From Streptomyces pyxinicus (GTDB lineage Bacteria; Actinomycetota; Actinomycetes; Streptomycetales; Streptomycetaceae), in contig NZ_JANUGP010000023.1 in NCBI RefSeq assembly GCF_024753135.1, positions 62,001-126,000 on the forward strand: a stretch of DNA of 64,000 bases, given 5' to 3'. Both the position numbers and the translations under genes were made by a program. Under the pieces are notes generated by a model that worked only from the letters and a program-made list of their open reading frames with translations, made no database searches and was not told where the DNA came from. Shown here piece by piece: positions 56,086-64,000 of the stretch; the first letter of the stretch is position 1; every line of letters begins with the position of its first letter.

Positions 56086-57537
56086 ATGACTGCTGAGCGT
56101 GTGTTCGCGCCGACTCCCACGGCGTACCGATGGCGGTGGCTGGCGCTCACCGCCCTGCTGCTCGGTGAGGCGATGAACCTGCTGGACGCGACCATCGTGC
56201 AGGTCGCCGCGCCGGCGATCCACGCGGACCTGGGCGGGTCGGTCTCCGACATCCAGTGGTTCACGACCGCGTACACCCTGCCGTTCGCCGTGCTGCTGAT
56301 CACCGGCGGCCGGCTGGGCGACATCGCCGGCCGCAAGCGGCTGTTCGTGATCGGTGTCACCGGATTCATGATCACGTCGGCCGCCTGTGCCGTGGCACCC
56401 TCCGTCGGCCTGCTCATCGCCTTCCGGGTGGTGCAGGGGGCCGCGGCGGCGGTGATCATCCCCCAGACCATCGGTCTGATCAAGACGATGTTCGCCGGAC
56501 CCGAGATGTCCAAGGCGCTGGGCAGCATCGGCCCCGTGATGGGCCTGGCCGCCGTGTGTGGTCCGGTGCTCGGCGGGGTCCTGACCCACGCGGACCTGTT
56601 CGGCTCCTCGTGGCGTGCGGCCTTCCTGGTGAACGTGCCCGTGTCGCTGGCCGTGCTGGCGATCTCGCCGAAGCTGATGGAGAACCGGGCGCCGAAGCGT
56701 CCCACCCTGGATCTGACCGGCACGCTGCTGGCCATGGCCGGCATCGGGCTCGTGGTCTACCCGCTGATCGGCGCCGACCTGTCGGCCCTGTCGGGGTGGA
56801 GCTGGGCGGCCATCGTGACCGGACTCTGCCTGATGGTGGTGTTCGCGGTGCACCAGCGCTCGGTGGCGGCCGGCGGGCGCAGCCCCCTGGTGGAGCCGAG
56901 CCTGTTCGCCCACCGGGGTTTCCCCGCCGCCCTGGTGACCTCGACCGCGTTCTTCGCCGTCACCAACGGCCTGATGATGGTCATCGTGCTTCAGCTGCAA
57001 CTCGGTCTGGGAACCGACGTACTGAAGGCGGGCCTGACCCTCGCGCCGTGGTCGGTCGGCCTGGCCGTCGCCTCCTGGGTGGCCGGAGCGTACCTGGTCA
57101 AGCGCTACGGGCACCGCATGATGACCCTCGGGCTCGCCGTACTGCTGGCCGGTGAGCTGGCCGCCATCGCGGTGTACCACGTCGCGGACCCCGACCGGTA
57201 CCCCACGGCGCTGCTGTTCGCACTCGGTGTGGTGGGACTCGGGGTGGGCCTGTTCAGCCCCGCCTTCTTCACCATCGCCCTCAAGCCTCTGCAACCGCAG
57301 GAGATCGGCTCGGCCGCCGGTCTGCTCAACGCCGTCCAGCAGCTGGGCGCCACGCTCGGGGTGGCCGTCCTCGGCAGCGTGTACCTGGGCAGCGCCCGGT
57401 CCGGCGACGCGGGTTCGGCACTGCACGCCGTCCAGTTGGCGTTCTGGGTCGCCGTCGTCCTCGTGCTGGTGAGCTTCGTGACGAGCCGCCTGATGGTCGA
57501 CAGGAACGCACCGGAGGAGGCCGGGGCGGGACACTAG
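56086..57537 (+). CDS. MFS drug exporter, DHA2/EmrB-QacA family
   Basis: A 483-residue transporter with 14 predicted membrane helices. Motif A is GRLGDIAGRKRLFV after helix 2, the helix-1 motif is LDATIVQVAAPAIHADLG, and motif C is in GPVMGLAAVCGPVLGGVL. These features identify a proton-driven drug/H+ antiporter of the DHA2 family. ATG 56086 has GGAGAGGAAC upstream. Its position in the cluster points to self-resistance by export of the phenazine product. A terminator follows. Confidence 0.9.
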   Translation: MTAERVFAPTPTAYRWRWLALTALLLGEAMNLLDATIVQVAAPAIHADLGGSVSDIQWFTTAYTLPFAVLLITGGRLGDIAGRKRLFVIGVTGFMITSAACAVAPSVGLLIAFRVVQGAAAAVIIPQTIGLIKTMFAGPEMSKALGSIGPVMGLAAVCGPVLGGVLTHADLFGSSWRAAFLVNVPVSLAVLAISPKLMENRAPKRPTLDLTGTLLAMAGIGLVVYPLIGADLSALSGWSWAAIVTGLCLMVVFAVHQRSVAAGGRSPLVEPSLFAHRGFPAALVTSTAFFAVTNGLMMVIVLQLQLGLGTDVLKAGLTLAPWSVGLAVASWVAGAYLVKRYGHRMMTLGLAVLLAGELAAIAVYHVADPDRYPTALLFALGVVGLGVGLFSPAFFTIALKPLQPQEIGSAAGLLNAVQQLGATLGVAVLGSVYLGSARSGDAGSALHAVQLAFWVAVVLVLVSFVTSRLMVDRNAPEEAGAGH

Positions 57538-57564
57538 CCAGTCCTTTCGCACGCGGAGCGGAGC

Positions 57565-57597
57565 GACGAGCGGCGGCCTTCGGGCCGCCGCTTCGTC
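57565..57597. terminator. Bidirectional hairpin between exporter and regulator genes
   Basis: GCGGCGGCC-TTCG-GGCCGCCGC with the stem extended by ACGA/TCGT and one bulge. It lies 28 nt after the exporter stop and 14 nt from the convergent regulator stop. Confidence 0.82.
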
Positions 57598-57610
57598 GTG
57601 TGGGGGAGCC

Positions 57611-58630
57611 TCAGACGCGGGGACGCGGGGCGGTCGCGGAGCGCCGCGTGCGGGCCAGGTCCGTGAGGATCGGACTGGCCGCCTTGAGGTTCTGCAGCAC
57701 TGGGCTGGTCTCCAGAGTGTGGATCGCGTCCAGGGAGCCGAGGCGACGGGCCAGGTAGTGGTGCAGGTCGGCGGGGTCACGGCACAAGGCCTGGGCCACC
57801 AGGTTGGTGGGGCCGGTGGTCGCCGCGACGAAGGCCAGTTCGTCATGGCCGGCGAGCGTCGTCGCCACGTGCTCCAGGTGTGCCGGGCTCACCGACATCC
57901 ACAGCAGGGCGCGGGTGTTGGCGCCGAAGTGTCCGGTGTCGACCTCGACGTCGAAGAAGAGCGCGCCGCCTGCCTGGAGATCCGCGAGGCGGCGGGCCAC
58001 GGTGACCGGGGACCACCCGGTGGCCTGCGCCAGCTCGGCGTGCGTGGCCCGGCCGTCCCGCTGTAGCGCCACCAGCAAGGCGGCGTCTCCTTCCGCGAGT
58101 TGGCGCGGCACCGGGGTGTAGGAGGTGTCCGCCGCCTCGTGCTCGCGCAGGACCCGCTGCTGCTTGTCGTCGAGGCTGTCGGTGCTGCGCCGCCAGTTCG
58201 TCGGGCCGCCGAGGTAGGTGTGCAGGATGCAGTGCGCCGACACCGCGGTGATGTGGTTGGTGCGCGGGATGTCACGCAGCAGCAGGGAGTTGTCCGCTCC
58301 CGACTCGGTCGGGGTGTGGATGATCGCGACGATCTCGGTGCCGCCGGAGGTGAGCTTCACCCACGAGGTGTCCTGCCTGCGGACCAGGGCGTGGGCCACG
58401 TCCTGCGCGGTGCTCGCCGCCGCGGTGAGCCGCACGAGCCACTGGGTCTGCCCGGCCTGATGCGGGTCCGGGAGCCCCACGACCCGCAGGGACGCCTCGG
58501 TGCGCAGCCTGCGGTAGCGGCGGGCCACTGTCTGGGGGGAGACGTCGAGTGCGGCGGCGATCTGGCTGAAAGGCGCACGGCCATCGATGTACAGCGCGTG
58601 GATCAGGGCACGGTCCAGGTCGTCGAGCAT
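57611..58630 (-). CDS. Lrp/AsnC-family regulator with two HTH domains (paralogue 2)
   Basis: A 339-residue paralogue of the regulator at 51038-52021. It shares DRALIHALYIDGRAPFSQIA, VSPQTVARRYRRLRTE, LRVVGLPDPHQAGQTQWLVR, HILHTYLG-like and VATTLAGHDELAFVA blocks, with two HTHs and two RAM-like halves. The C-terminal 20 residues are basic and not shared. GAAGGATG precedes ATG 58630. It is divergent from the methyltransferase gene with 243 nt between, the natural site for autoregulation and control of the tailoring genes. Confidence 0.88.
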   Translation of the reverse strand: MLDDLDRALIHALYIDGRAPFSQIAAALDVSPQTVARRYRRLRTEASLRVVGLPDPHQAGQTQWLVRLTAAASTAQDVAHALVRRQDTSWVKLTSGGTEIVAIIHTPTESGADNSLLLRDIPRTNHITAVSAHCILHTYLGGPTNWRRSTDSLDDKQQRVLREHEAADTSYTPVPRQLAEGDAALLVALQRDGRATHAELAQATGWSPVTVARRLADLQAGGALFFDVEVDTGHFGANTRALLWMSVSPAHLEHVATTLAGHDELAFVAATTGPTNLVAQALCRDPADLHHYLARRLGSLDAIHTLETSPVLQNLKAASPILTDLARTRRSATAPRPRV

Positions 58631-58873
58631 GCACACATCCTTCAGTGAGGGCCTGCTCCGTGGAATAAAGTTGAAGATAGCGCAGGGCACGCTACCATCG
58701 CAGCGGCAAGGCCCCGCAGAATTCCATCAGTTCACTTGTCCGGGCCGGGACGGCCGGGCATTCGCATCATCCGGCCGGGAAGTATTCCGTATTTTAACGG
58801 ATCTCGAAGTCCGCGGTTCTACCCGTAACTCAGCGCTTTTCCGTTGCCTTGAACTGGTCTTGGGGAGGATTTT
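58631..58873. promoter_or_regulatory. Divergent control region of AsnC paralogue 2 and the methyltransferase
   Basis: An AT-richer stretch around 58640-58690 should hold the regulator promoter. CGGGAAGTATTCCGTATTTT (from 58777) contains GGAA-GTA-TTCC and the 10-mer ATTCCGTATT, which also occurs at 61514, upstream of the acyl-CoA-dehydrogenase-like gene. Confidence 0.45.
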
Positions 58874-59722
58874 ATGGTGGATTTGCAGACGCCTTCGGTG
58901 GGAGTCGGACAGACCGCGCTCTTCATAGCCTGGATGCGTCAACTGGAAAGCGAGCGTCCGGACGCGCTGTTCCGGGACCCGCTCGCCGGCGCGATGCTCG
59001 GGGCGCTGGCCGAGGACCCGGTGCTGGCCGACGTGGCCGAGGTGATCAAGCAGACGCACACCAGTGCCGCGGGCTTCCCGACGTACTTCGCGGTGCGCAC
59101 CCGGTTCTTCGACGACGAGATCCTGGCCGGTCTCGGCTCCGGGATCCGGCAGGTCGTCACGCTGGCCGCCGGTGTGGACGGCCGCACCGTACGGCTGGAC
59201 CTGCCGGCCGGCACCCGCTGGTTCGAGGTGGAGCTGCCGGAGATGACCCGGTTCAAGGACGCCCTGATCGAGCGGTCCGGGCTGCCCCTGGCCTGTGAGC
59301 GCCGCGGGGTCGCCGCCGATCTGCGCGAGGACTGGCCCCAGGCCCTGCGAGCTGCCGGTTTCGATCCCGCTCAGCCGACGGTGTGGCTGGTCGAGGGTCT
59401 GCTGATGTACCTGACCGACACGGCGAACGAGACGCTGCTGGCCGGCCTGACGGAACTGTCCGCGCCGGGCAGCCGGCTCATGCTGGAGCACCTCAAGGCG
59501 GCCATGCTCGAAGAAGCCGGCAGGCCCGTGCGCGAGCGGGTCGAGGAACAGGGCGCCCGGTGGCTGTCGGCCCGCGACGACATCGAGGAGTGGCTCGGCG
59601 GCCACGGCTGGCGGGCCCGGGTGCACGCGGGCGACGACCCGCGCATCGGCCACGGGCGCACCGTCGCCCCGCTGCCGGCGTGCTGGCTCGCGACCGCGAC
59701 GCTCACCGGTCCGGCACGCTGA
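58874..59722 (+). CDS. Class I SAM methyltransferase, leucine carboxyl methyltransferase (PPM1/LCMT) type
   Basis: A 282-residue methyltransferase of the LCMT-like family. FPTYFAVRTRFFDDEILAGL is the Arg/Phe-rich family motif, VVTLAAGVDGRTVRLDLPAG the SAM-binding start, WFEVELPEM the acidic loop after strand 2, and PTVWLVEGLLMYLT the post-IV motif. Family members methylate carboxyl or hydroxyl groups of polyketides and aromatic acids in actinomycetes. In this cluster O-methylation, especially methyl-ester formation on a phenazine carboxylate, is an attractive reading but is inferred. ATG 58874 has GGGGAGG upstream. Confidence 0.82.
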   Translation: MVDLQTPSVGVGQTALFIAWMRQLESERPDALFRDPLAGAMLGALAEDPVLADVAEVIKQTHTSAAGFPTYFAVRTRFFDDEILAGLGSGIRQVVTLAAGVDGRTVRLDLPAGTRWFEVELPEMTRFKDALIERSGLPLACERRGVAADLREDWPQALRAAGFDPAQPTVWLVEGLLMYLTDTANETLLAGLTELSAPGSRLMLEHLKAAMLEEAGRPVRERVEEQGARWLSARDDIEEWLGGHGWRARVHAGDDPRIGHGRTVAPLPACWLATATLTGPAR

Positions 59723-60059
59723 CGGGAATCGCCCGCGGCCGGTAACTCGGAATTATTTGTTCCGCCACCGGAAGACGCCTTTTCCTCGCGCCATTCGTCG
59801 TCCAGGTGAAGACCGGCGGTTCGTCCGTTTTCCGGGCGGCCGGCCACGGCAGTCGGACGGTGGATTCCGGATCCCGGCGAATCGGCCCGGCGCATCCTGT
59901 CCCGGCGCATCCTGTCCCGACGCATCCCGCCCGAAGTCGCCGTTCCGTCAATCGGAACGTGAGACTCCCCGGAATTCACCGTGCGCACTTTGCGGACGCA
60001 CCCAGGAAACTTGCTCGGTCACCCGTCCCGAGGACAACAGAGGTCACCAGAGGAATCCG
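59723..60059. promoter_or_regulatory. Intergenic control region with two inverted repeats
   Basis: No gene. CGGAA-N7-TTCCG at 59748-59764 and CGTTCCG-N5-CGGAACG at 59941-59959 are operator-like inverted repeats upstream of the FAD-monooxygenase gene. The CATCCTGTCCCGGCG-type sequence repeats near 59893-59930. Confidence 0.5.
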
Positions 60060-61448
60060 ATGCCTGACGACATCGCACGCCCCCCCGATCCCGCGGAGCC
60101 GCGCCCCCGTGGCGGCCACTGCGTGGTGCTCGGGGCCAGCATCGCCGGCCTCTTCGCCGCCCGGGTGCTGTCCGACGCCTTCGACCGGGTCACGGTCGTC
60201 GACCGGGACGCCCTCCCGGAGACCGACGAGAACCGGCGCGGGGTACCGCAGGGCCGGCACGCCCACGCGATCCTTCCGGCCGGCACCCGGGGGCTTCAGC
60301 AGCTGTTCCCGGGGCTTCTGGAGGAGTTCGAGGCCGACGGGGTGCCCGTCGTCCGCGAACCGGTCGAGATGCACTTCGCGCCTGGCGGCCATCTCCTGTG
60401 CCAGGAGGGCCGGTATGCCGACCCCACCCCCACCTATCAGCCGACCCGGCCCCGGCTGGAGGGTCAAGTGCGTCGCCGGGTGGGCGCGTTGCCCGGCGTG
60501 GAGATCATCGACCGGTGCGAGGCGGCGGGACTGACCGGTACTCCGGACCGGACTCGGGTGACCGGAGTACGCCTGGTGCGGCGGGGCGACGGGGCGGAGC
60601 GGGAGCTGGCCGCGGACCTCGTCGTCGACGCCACAGGGCGGGGCGGTCGCACCACCCGCTGGCTGTCCGATCTGGGCTACGAACCCCCGCGCGAGGACCG
60701 GATCGCCGTCGACATCAAGTACGTCAGCCGGAATCTGCGGCTCGCTCCCGGGGCCCTCGGCCGTCGGAAGGTCGTCATCGTCGGGGCCGCGCCCGGCCGG
60801 CCCACCGGTGCCACCCTCCTCCAGCACGGAGCCGACCACTGGATGCTCACCCTGATCGGCTACGGCGGCCACCACCCGCCGACCGACCCCGGCGAGTTCC
60901 TGGAGTTCGCCAAGCCCGTCATGCCCTCCGACGTCTTCGAGGCCCTGTGCGCGGCCGAGCCGCTCGACGACCCGGTGGCCCACCGTTACCCGGCCAGCGT
61001 GCGCCGCCGCTACGAACGGCTGGAGCGTTTCCCCGAGGGGCTCCTCGTGTTCGGTGACGCCATCTGCAGCTTCAACCCCGTCTACGGTCAGGGCATGTCG
61101 GTCGCGGCGCTCCAGGCCGACGCGTTGCGGGAGTGCCTCGGCAAGGGCCGCGACCGGTTGTCGTACCGCTTCTTCCGTGCCGCCGCCCGCAGGATCGAGG
61201 TGGCCTGGCAGATGGCCGTCGGCAGCGACCTGTCCCTCCCCGAGGTGACGGGCCCCCGGCCGCTGCCGGTACGCCTGACCAACGCCTTCTTCGACCGGGT
61301 GATGACGGCGGCCGAACGGGACCCGGTGGTCGCCCAGGAGTTCGTCAAGGTCGGCTCGCTGCTCTCGTCGCCGCTCATCCTGCTGCACCCCCGCACGGTC
61401 GGCCGGGTCCTGCTCGGAAACCTTCTCCATCCCGCACGGCGAGACTAG
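60060..61448 (+). CDS. FAD-dependent monooxygenase
   Basis: A 462-residue flavoprotein of the group A hydroxylase/geranylgeranyl-reductase-like kind. VVLGASIAGLFAARVLSDAF is a Rossmann loop (GxSxxG form), VVDATGRGGRT the DG-like motif, and VFGDAICSFNPVYGQGMSVA the GD motif contacting FAD ribitol. ATG 60060 is preceded by AGAGGAAT. Such enzymes hydroxylate aromatic rings using NAD(P)H and O2; here the substrate would be a phenazine intermediate. A promoter-like region with inverted repeats precedes it. Confidence 0.85.
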   Translation: MPDDIARPPDPAEPRPRGGHCVVLGASIAGLFAARVLSDAFDRVTVVDRDALPETDENRRGVPQGRHAHAILPAGTRGLQQLFPGLLEEFEADGVPVVREPVEMHFAPGGHLLCQEGRYADPTPTYQPTRPRLEGQVRRRVGALPGVEIIDRCEAAGLTGTPDRTRVTGVRLVRRGDGAERELAADLVVDATGRGGRTTRWLSDLGYEPPREDRIAVDIKYVSRNLRLAPGALGRRKVVIVGAAPGRPTGATLLQHGADHWMLTLIGYGGHHPPTDPGEFLEFAKPVMPSDVFEALCAAEPLDDPVAHRYPASVRRRYERLERFPEGLLVFGDAICSFNPVYGQGMSVAALQADALRECLGKGRDRLSYRFFRAAARRIEVAWQMAVGSDLSLPEVTGPRPLPVRLTNAFFDRVMTAAERDPVVAQEFVKVGSLLSSPLILLHPRTVGRVLLGNLLHPARRD

Positions 61449-61520
61449 GAATTCCGCTTCACACAGCGCGGGCCGAAAGGCGTGCCGCGCCGCTGGAACC
61501 TGCCTTTTTCGGCATTCCGT

Positions 61521-61577
61521 ATTCCCGGAGAAGCGGGAATAGAGGCCTTGACTGCGGGGTATTTCGGCCCCTAGCGT
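61521..61577 (+). promoter_or_regulatory. Promoter with operator-like inverted repeat before the 393-aa flavoenzyme gene
   Basis: TTGACT (61548-61553), an 18-nt spacer and TAGCGT (61572-61577) form a vegetative-type promoter. Immediately upstream ATTCCCG-N6-CGGGAAT (61521-61540) is a perfect inverted repeat. Transcription would start about 30 nt before the ATG at 61614 and continue into phzB and phzC. Confidence 0.55.
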
Positions 61578-61613
61578 CACCGGCGCCGACACATTCGAGA
61601 GGAATGATTCGAA

Positions 61614-62795
61614 ATGAAGATTCCCGACCGGCCCGAGCTTGTCGCGCGGGCCGACGCCCTGCGGGAGCTGCTCTGGGACGATGCCGTCGAATGCGAGCGG
61701 GAGCGGCGCCTTTCCGACCGGGTCGTCACCGCTCTGACCGAGGCGGGGCTGCTGCGCCTGCAGACACCGCGGCGGCTCGGCGGCTACGAGACGGACATGC
61801 GCACCCTGCTCGACGTCGCCATCGCGCTGGGCCGCGGCTGCCCGTCGGCCGCCTGGATCGCGGGAGTGCTGAACGCCGGGAACTTCATGGCCGGCCTCTT
61901 CCCGCACGGGGCCGGCGACGAGGTGTGGGGCGACGACCCGGACGCCCGTGCCGCGCTCGTCCTGGGGATGCCCTCGCCGGCCGTCGAGCTCGTCGAGGGC
62001 GGGGCGGTGGTCAGCGGCGAATGGGCCTACGTCTCGGGCTGCCTGCACGCCCAGTGGGTCAGCGCCCTGATCGCCGTGCCCACCGACGCGGACCGGCCCG
62101 ATGTGCGGTTCGCGCTGATGCCGGTCGGCGAGGTGGCCGTCAAGGACACCTGGTACTTCGCCGGCATGCGCGGCACCGGCTCCAACACCGTCGTCGCCGA
62201 CCGGGTCTTCGTGCCCGAGCACCGCCTGGTGTCCTACCTGCCGATCCTCAACGGAGAGACCGACGGGGTGGTCGACCCGGCGCTGCCCTATCGCAACAGC
62301 CTGACCGGCCTCTTCGCGATCGGGCTGATCGGCGCCCTGATCGGCGGCGCGCAGGCCGCCCTCGACTTCGTCCGCGCCAAGGGTCCGAACCGGCCCGTGG
62401 CCGGCTCCACCTACCGCGACCAGACCCAGTCCCCGACCTTCCAGCTCGACCTGGCCGAGGCCACCTCGAAGATCGACACGGCGAAGCTGGTGGCCGCCCG
62501 TATCGCGGACACCGTCGACGAACTCGCCCGCGCCGGCGTCAACGCCGACCTCACCGTCCGCGCCCGCAACCGGCTGGAGTCCACGCAGGTGGGACGGCTG
62601 TGCCGGGAGGCCGTCGACACACTGCTGACCGCCCACGGCTCCTCCGCGTTCAATGAGTCCAACCCGCTCCAGCGGCTGTGGCGCGACATCAACGTCGGCA
62701 GCCGGCACGCCGGCTTCGGCATGGGCATCCCCGAGCAGGTCTACGGCCGCGCCCTCGTCGGCGGCGACCCGCGCGAGATCAGCTTCATCGTCTGA
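61614..62795 (+). CDS. Acyl-CoA-dehydrogenase-fold flavin monooxygenase (group D type)
   Basis: A 393-residue protein with the acyl-CoA dehydrogenase fold: N-terminal helices (RRLSDRVVTALTEAGLLRLQ, GRGCPSAAWIAGVL), a beta domain with WAYVSGCLHAQW and GMRGTGSNTVVADRVFVPEH, and a C-terminal helical bundle ending SSAFNESNPLQRLWRDINVG. The missing catalytic Glu of true dehydrogenases and the RLWRDIN end match two-component hydroxylases such as HsaA/HpaB relatives that use reduced flavin. It should hydroxylate a phenazine ring; a partner flavin reductase is not seen in the window. First gene of the run into phzB-phzC. Confidence 0.82.
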   Translation: MKIPDRPELVARADALRELLWDDAVECERERRLSDRVVTALTEAGLLRLQTPRRLGGYETDMRTLLDVAIALGRGCPSAAWIAGVLNAGNFMAGLFPHGAGDEVWGDDPDARAALVLGMPSPAVELVEGGAVVSGEWAYVSGCLHAQWVSALIAVPTDADRPDVRFALMPVGEVAVKDTWYFAGMRGTGSNTVVADRVFVPEHRLVSYLPILNGETDGVVDPALPYRNSLTGLFAIGLIGALIGGAQAALDFVRAKGPNRPVAGSTYRDQTQSPTFQLDLAEATSKIDTAKLVAARIADTVDELARAGVNADLTVRARNRLESTQVGRLCREAVDTLLTAHGSSAFNESNPLQRLWRDINVGSRHAGFGMGIPEQVYGRALVGGDPREISFIV

Positions 62796-62836
62796 GCAGA
62801 CCGTCCGCCCCATCCCCGCTACCGCGAAGGACACTG

Positions 62837-63316
62837 ATGTCGGACCCCCGAATACCCACCGACCGGACCGAGGAACGCGCCCGCAACCGGGCCGTCGTCG
62901 AGCAGTACATGAACACCCGTGGCGAGGACCGGCTCCGCCGCCACCTGCTGTTCACCGAGGACGGCACCGGTGGTCTGTGGACCACGGAGAGCGGCGAACC
63001 GATCGTCATCCGCGGCCGCGACCGGCTGGGCGAACACGCCGTCTGGTCCCTCAAGTGCTTCCCCGACTGGGTCTGGACCAACATCGAGATCTTCGACACC
63101 CAGGACCCGGACCGCTTCTGGGTCGAGTGCGACGGCGAGGGAAAGATTCTCTTCCCCGGATATCCCGACGGGGACTACCGCAATCACTTCCTGCATTCCT
63201 TCCTCTTCGAGGACGGGAAAATCAAGCAGCAGCGGGAGTTCATGAACCCGTGCCGGCAGTTCAAGGCTCTGGGAATCGACGTCCCGCGCATCGAGCGCGC
63301 CGGTATCCCCACCTGA
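62837..63316 (+). CDS. phzB: Phenazine biosynthesis protein PhzB
   Basis: A 159-residue PhzA/B-family protein of the ketosteroid-isomerase fold. RNRAVVEQYMNTRGEDRLRR, VWSLKCFPDWVWTNIEIFDT, FWVECDGEGKILFPGYPDGD and HSFLFEDGKIKQQREFMNPC are nearly diagnostic. It promotes the condensation of two aminocyclohexenone molecules to the tricyclic phenazine precursor. Only one copy is present, as in non-pseudomonad clusters, which lack the PhzA duplicate. ATG 62837 has GAAGGA upstream. It sets the identity of the whole cluster. Confidence 0.97.
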   Translation: MSDPRIPTDRTEERARNRAVVEQYMNTRGEDRLRRHLLFTEDGTGGLWTTESGEPIVIRGRDRLGEHAVWSLKCFPDWVWTNIEIFDTQDPDRFWVECDGEGKILFPGYPDGDYRNHFLHSFLFEDGKIKQQREFMNPCRQFKALGIDVPRIERAGIPT

Positions 63317-63384
63317 CACGCCGCACCGCTCAGCGGCCCGTCACGACCCGAACGCAAACCCTTATCGTCCACGGGGGAATTGTC

Positions 63385-64000
63385 GTGGGACAAGCACTTA
63401 CCGACATCCAGCGGGCCAAGGCCCTGCAACAGCCCGAGTGGCCCGATCCCGCCCAGGTCCAGCGGGTGCGGGAGATCCTCGGCTCCCGTCCGCCGCTGGT
63501 CCGCGTCGACGACGTACGCACCCTGCGCTCGCTGCTGGCCTCCGTGGCCGCGGGCGAGGCGCTCGTGGTGCAGGCAGGCGACTGCGCAGAGGACCCGGAG
63601 GAGTGCACGGCCGAGCACGTGCGGCGCAAGACCGCCGCCCTCGACCTGCTGGCCACCACCCTGAAGATGCTCACCGGCAAACCCGTCCTCCGGGTCGGGC
63701 GGCTGGCCGGCCAGTTCGCCAAGCCCCGCTCGAACGACTTCGAGCAGATCGGCGAGGTGGCGCTGCCCGTCTACCGAGGGCACATGGTCAACAGCCCCGC
63801 GCCCGACCCGGAGAGCCGCCGCCCCGACCCGCTGCGCATCCTCACCGGGTACATGGCGGCCGGCGACATCGTCGACCACCTCGGCTGGCGCGCCCCCGCC
63901 CTGCGCTCCTGGCCCGCCACCGAACCCCTGGTGTGGACGAGTCACGAGGCCCTCCTGCTGGACTACGAGGTCCCGATGATCCGCGAACTCGGCGACACCA
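63385..64000 (+). CDS. phzC: Class II DAHP synthase PhzC (3' end beyond window)
   Basis: The frame from GTG 63385 stays open to the last base, giving 205 residues of a class II 3-deoxy-D-arabino-heptulosonate-7-phosphate synthase. VVQAGDCAEDPEE, GRLAGQFAKPRSNDFE, VYRGHMVNSPAPDPESRRPD and GYMAAGDIVDHLGW are family signatures. It joins phosphoenolpyruvate and erythrose 4-phosphate and boosts supply of chorismate for phenazines. It follows phzB in the usual phz order, so phzD, phzE, phzF and phzG are expected beyond the edge. Confidence 0.95.
   Translation, partial: MGQALTDIQRAKALQQPEWPDPAQVQRVREILGSRPPLVRVDDVRTLRSLLASVAAGEALVVQAGDCAEDPEECTAEHVRRKTAALDLLATTLKMLTGKPVLRVGRLAGQFAKPRSNDFEQIGEVALPVYRGHMVNSPAPDPESRRPDPLRILTGYMAAGDIVDHLGWRAPALRSWPATEPLVWTSHEALLLDYEVPMIRELGDT

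Noticed and set aside
59976..62834. 952-codon minus-strand frame over the two flavoenzyme genes
   Set aside because: The plus-strand frames contain FAD motifs and ribosome sites; the minus-strand translation has no recognisable domain.
1..64000. tRNA, rRNA or CRISPR array
   Set aside because: No cloverleaf-like or regularly spaced repeat sequence was recognised on reading. The direct repeats at 16761, 34717 and 36221 are gene-end copies, not tRNA fragments.

Overview
The window is high-GC actinomycete DNA, almost certainly Streptomyces. GTG starts are frequent, third codon positions are strongly GC, and the left part carries families typical of the Streptomyces chromosome (CutRS-like two-component system, DUF4193, DUF3093, dUTPase, DUF3710, KdpDE, DUF3159, paired TrkA proteins). 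No rRNA, tRNA or CRISPR array was found.

Layout. (1) 1-16823 is conserved core: a CutR/CutS-like pair, a small zinc protein, dut, kdpDE without kdpFABC, two TrkA-N proteins beside a large APC permease, and a TrmA/RlmC-D-type RNA methyltransferase. (2) 16824-36285 is an accreted accessory island at the 3' end of that methyltransferase gene. Its last ~60 bases recur as degenerate direct repeats at ~34720 and ~36225, both still encoding the end of the protein, as expected for stacked attachment sites. Between them lie a Doc-type toxin-antitoxin pair, a frameshifted IS5-family element with a TTA target duplication, remnants of a modification enzyme and of hydrolases, an excisionase-like gene, a SARP/NB-ARC/TPR regulator, a protein kinase and a complete pPIWI-RE operon. 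No integrase gene is visible. (3) 36426-43023 is a polymorphic-toxin locus: SseB-like protein, frameshifted partner, 1588-residue Rhs/YD toxin and putative immunity protein. (4) 43379-64000 is the left part of a phenazine gene cluster: large SARP-type regulator, ferredoxin reductase/ferredoxin/P450, two paralogous double-HTH Lrp/AsnC regulators, an EhpG/EhpF-like carboxylate-reducing pair, an MDR reductase, an MFS exporter, a carboxyl-methyltransferase-like enzyme, two flavin monooxygenases, then PhzB and the start of PhzC. The remaining core phz genes should lie to the right.

How the genes work together. The defence operon (25465-34447) encodes a tandem RecB/Cas4-like Fe-S nuclease, a zinc-ribbon protein ending in a REase-like domain, a DinG-like Fe-S helicase and a pPIWI-RE protein. 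The genes overlap by 4 and 8 nt or lie 31 nt apart, so they should be co-expressed. The kinase starts 33 nt away in the opposite direction and ends 30 nt from the STAND regulator, so both may control the module. In the phenazine cluster, PhzC feeds the shikimate branch and PhzB shapes the phenazine core. EhpF/EhpG-like enzymes could reduce one carboxyl, the methyltransferase could esterify the other, and the P450 and flavoenzymes could hydroxylate the ring. This is compatible with a formyl or hydroxymethyl, methyl-ester, hydroxylated phenazine (lomofungin or griseoluteate-like); the product is inference.
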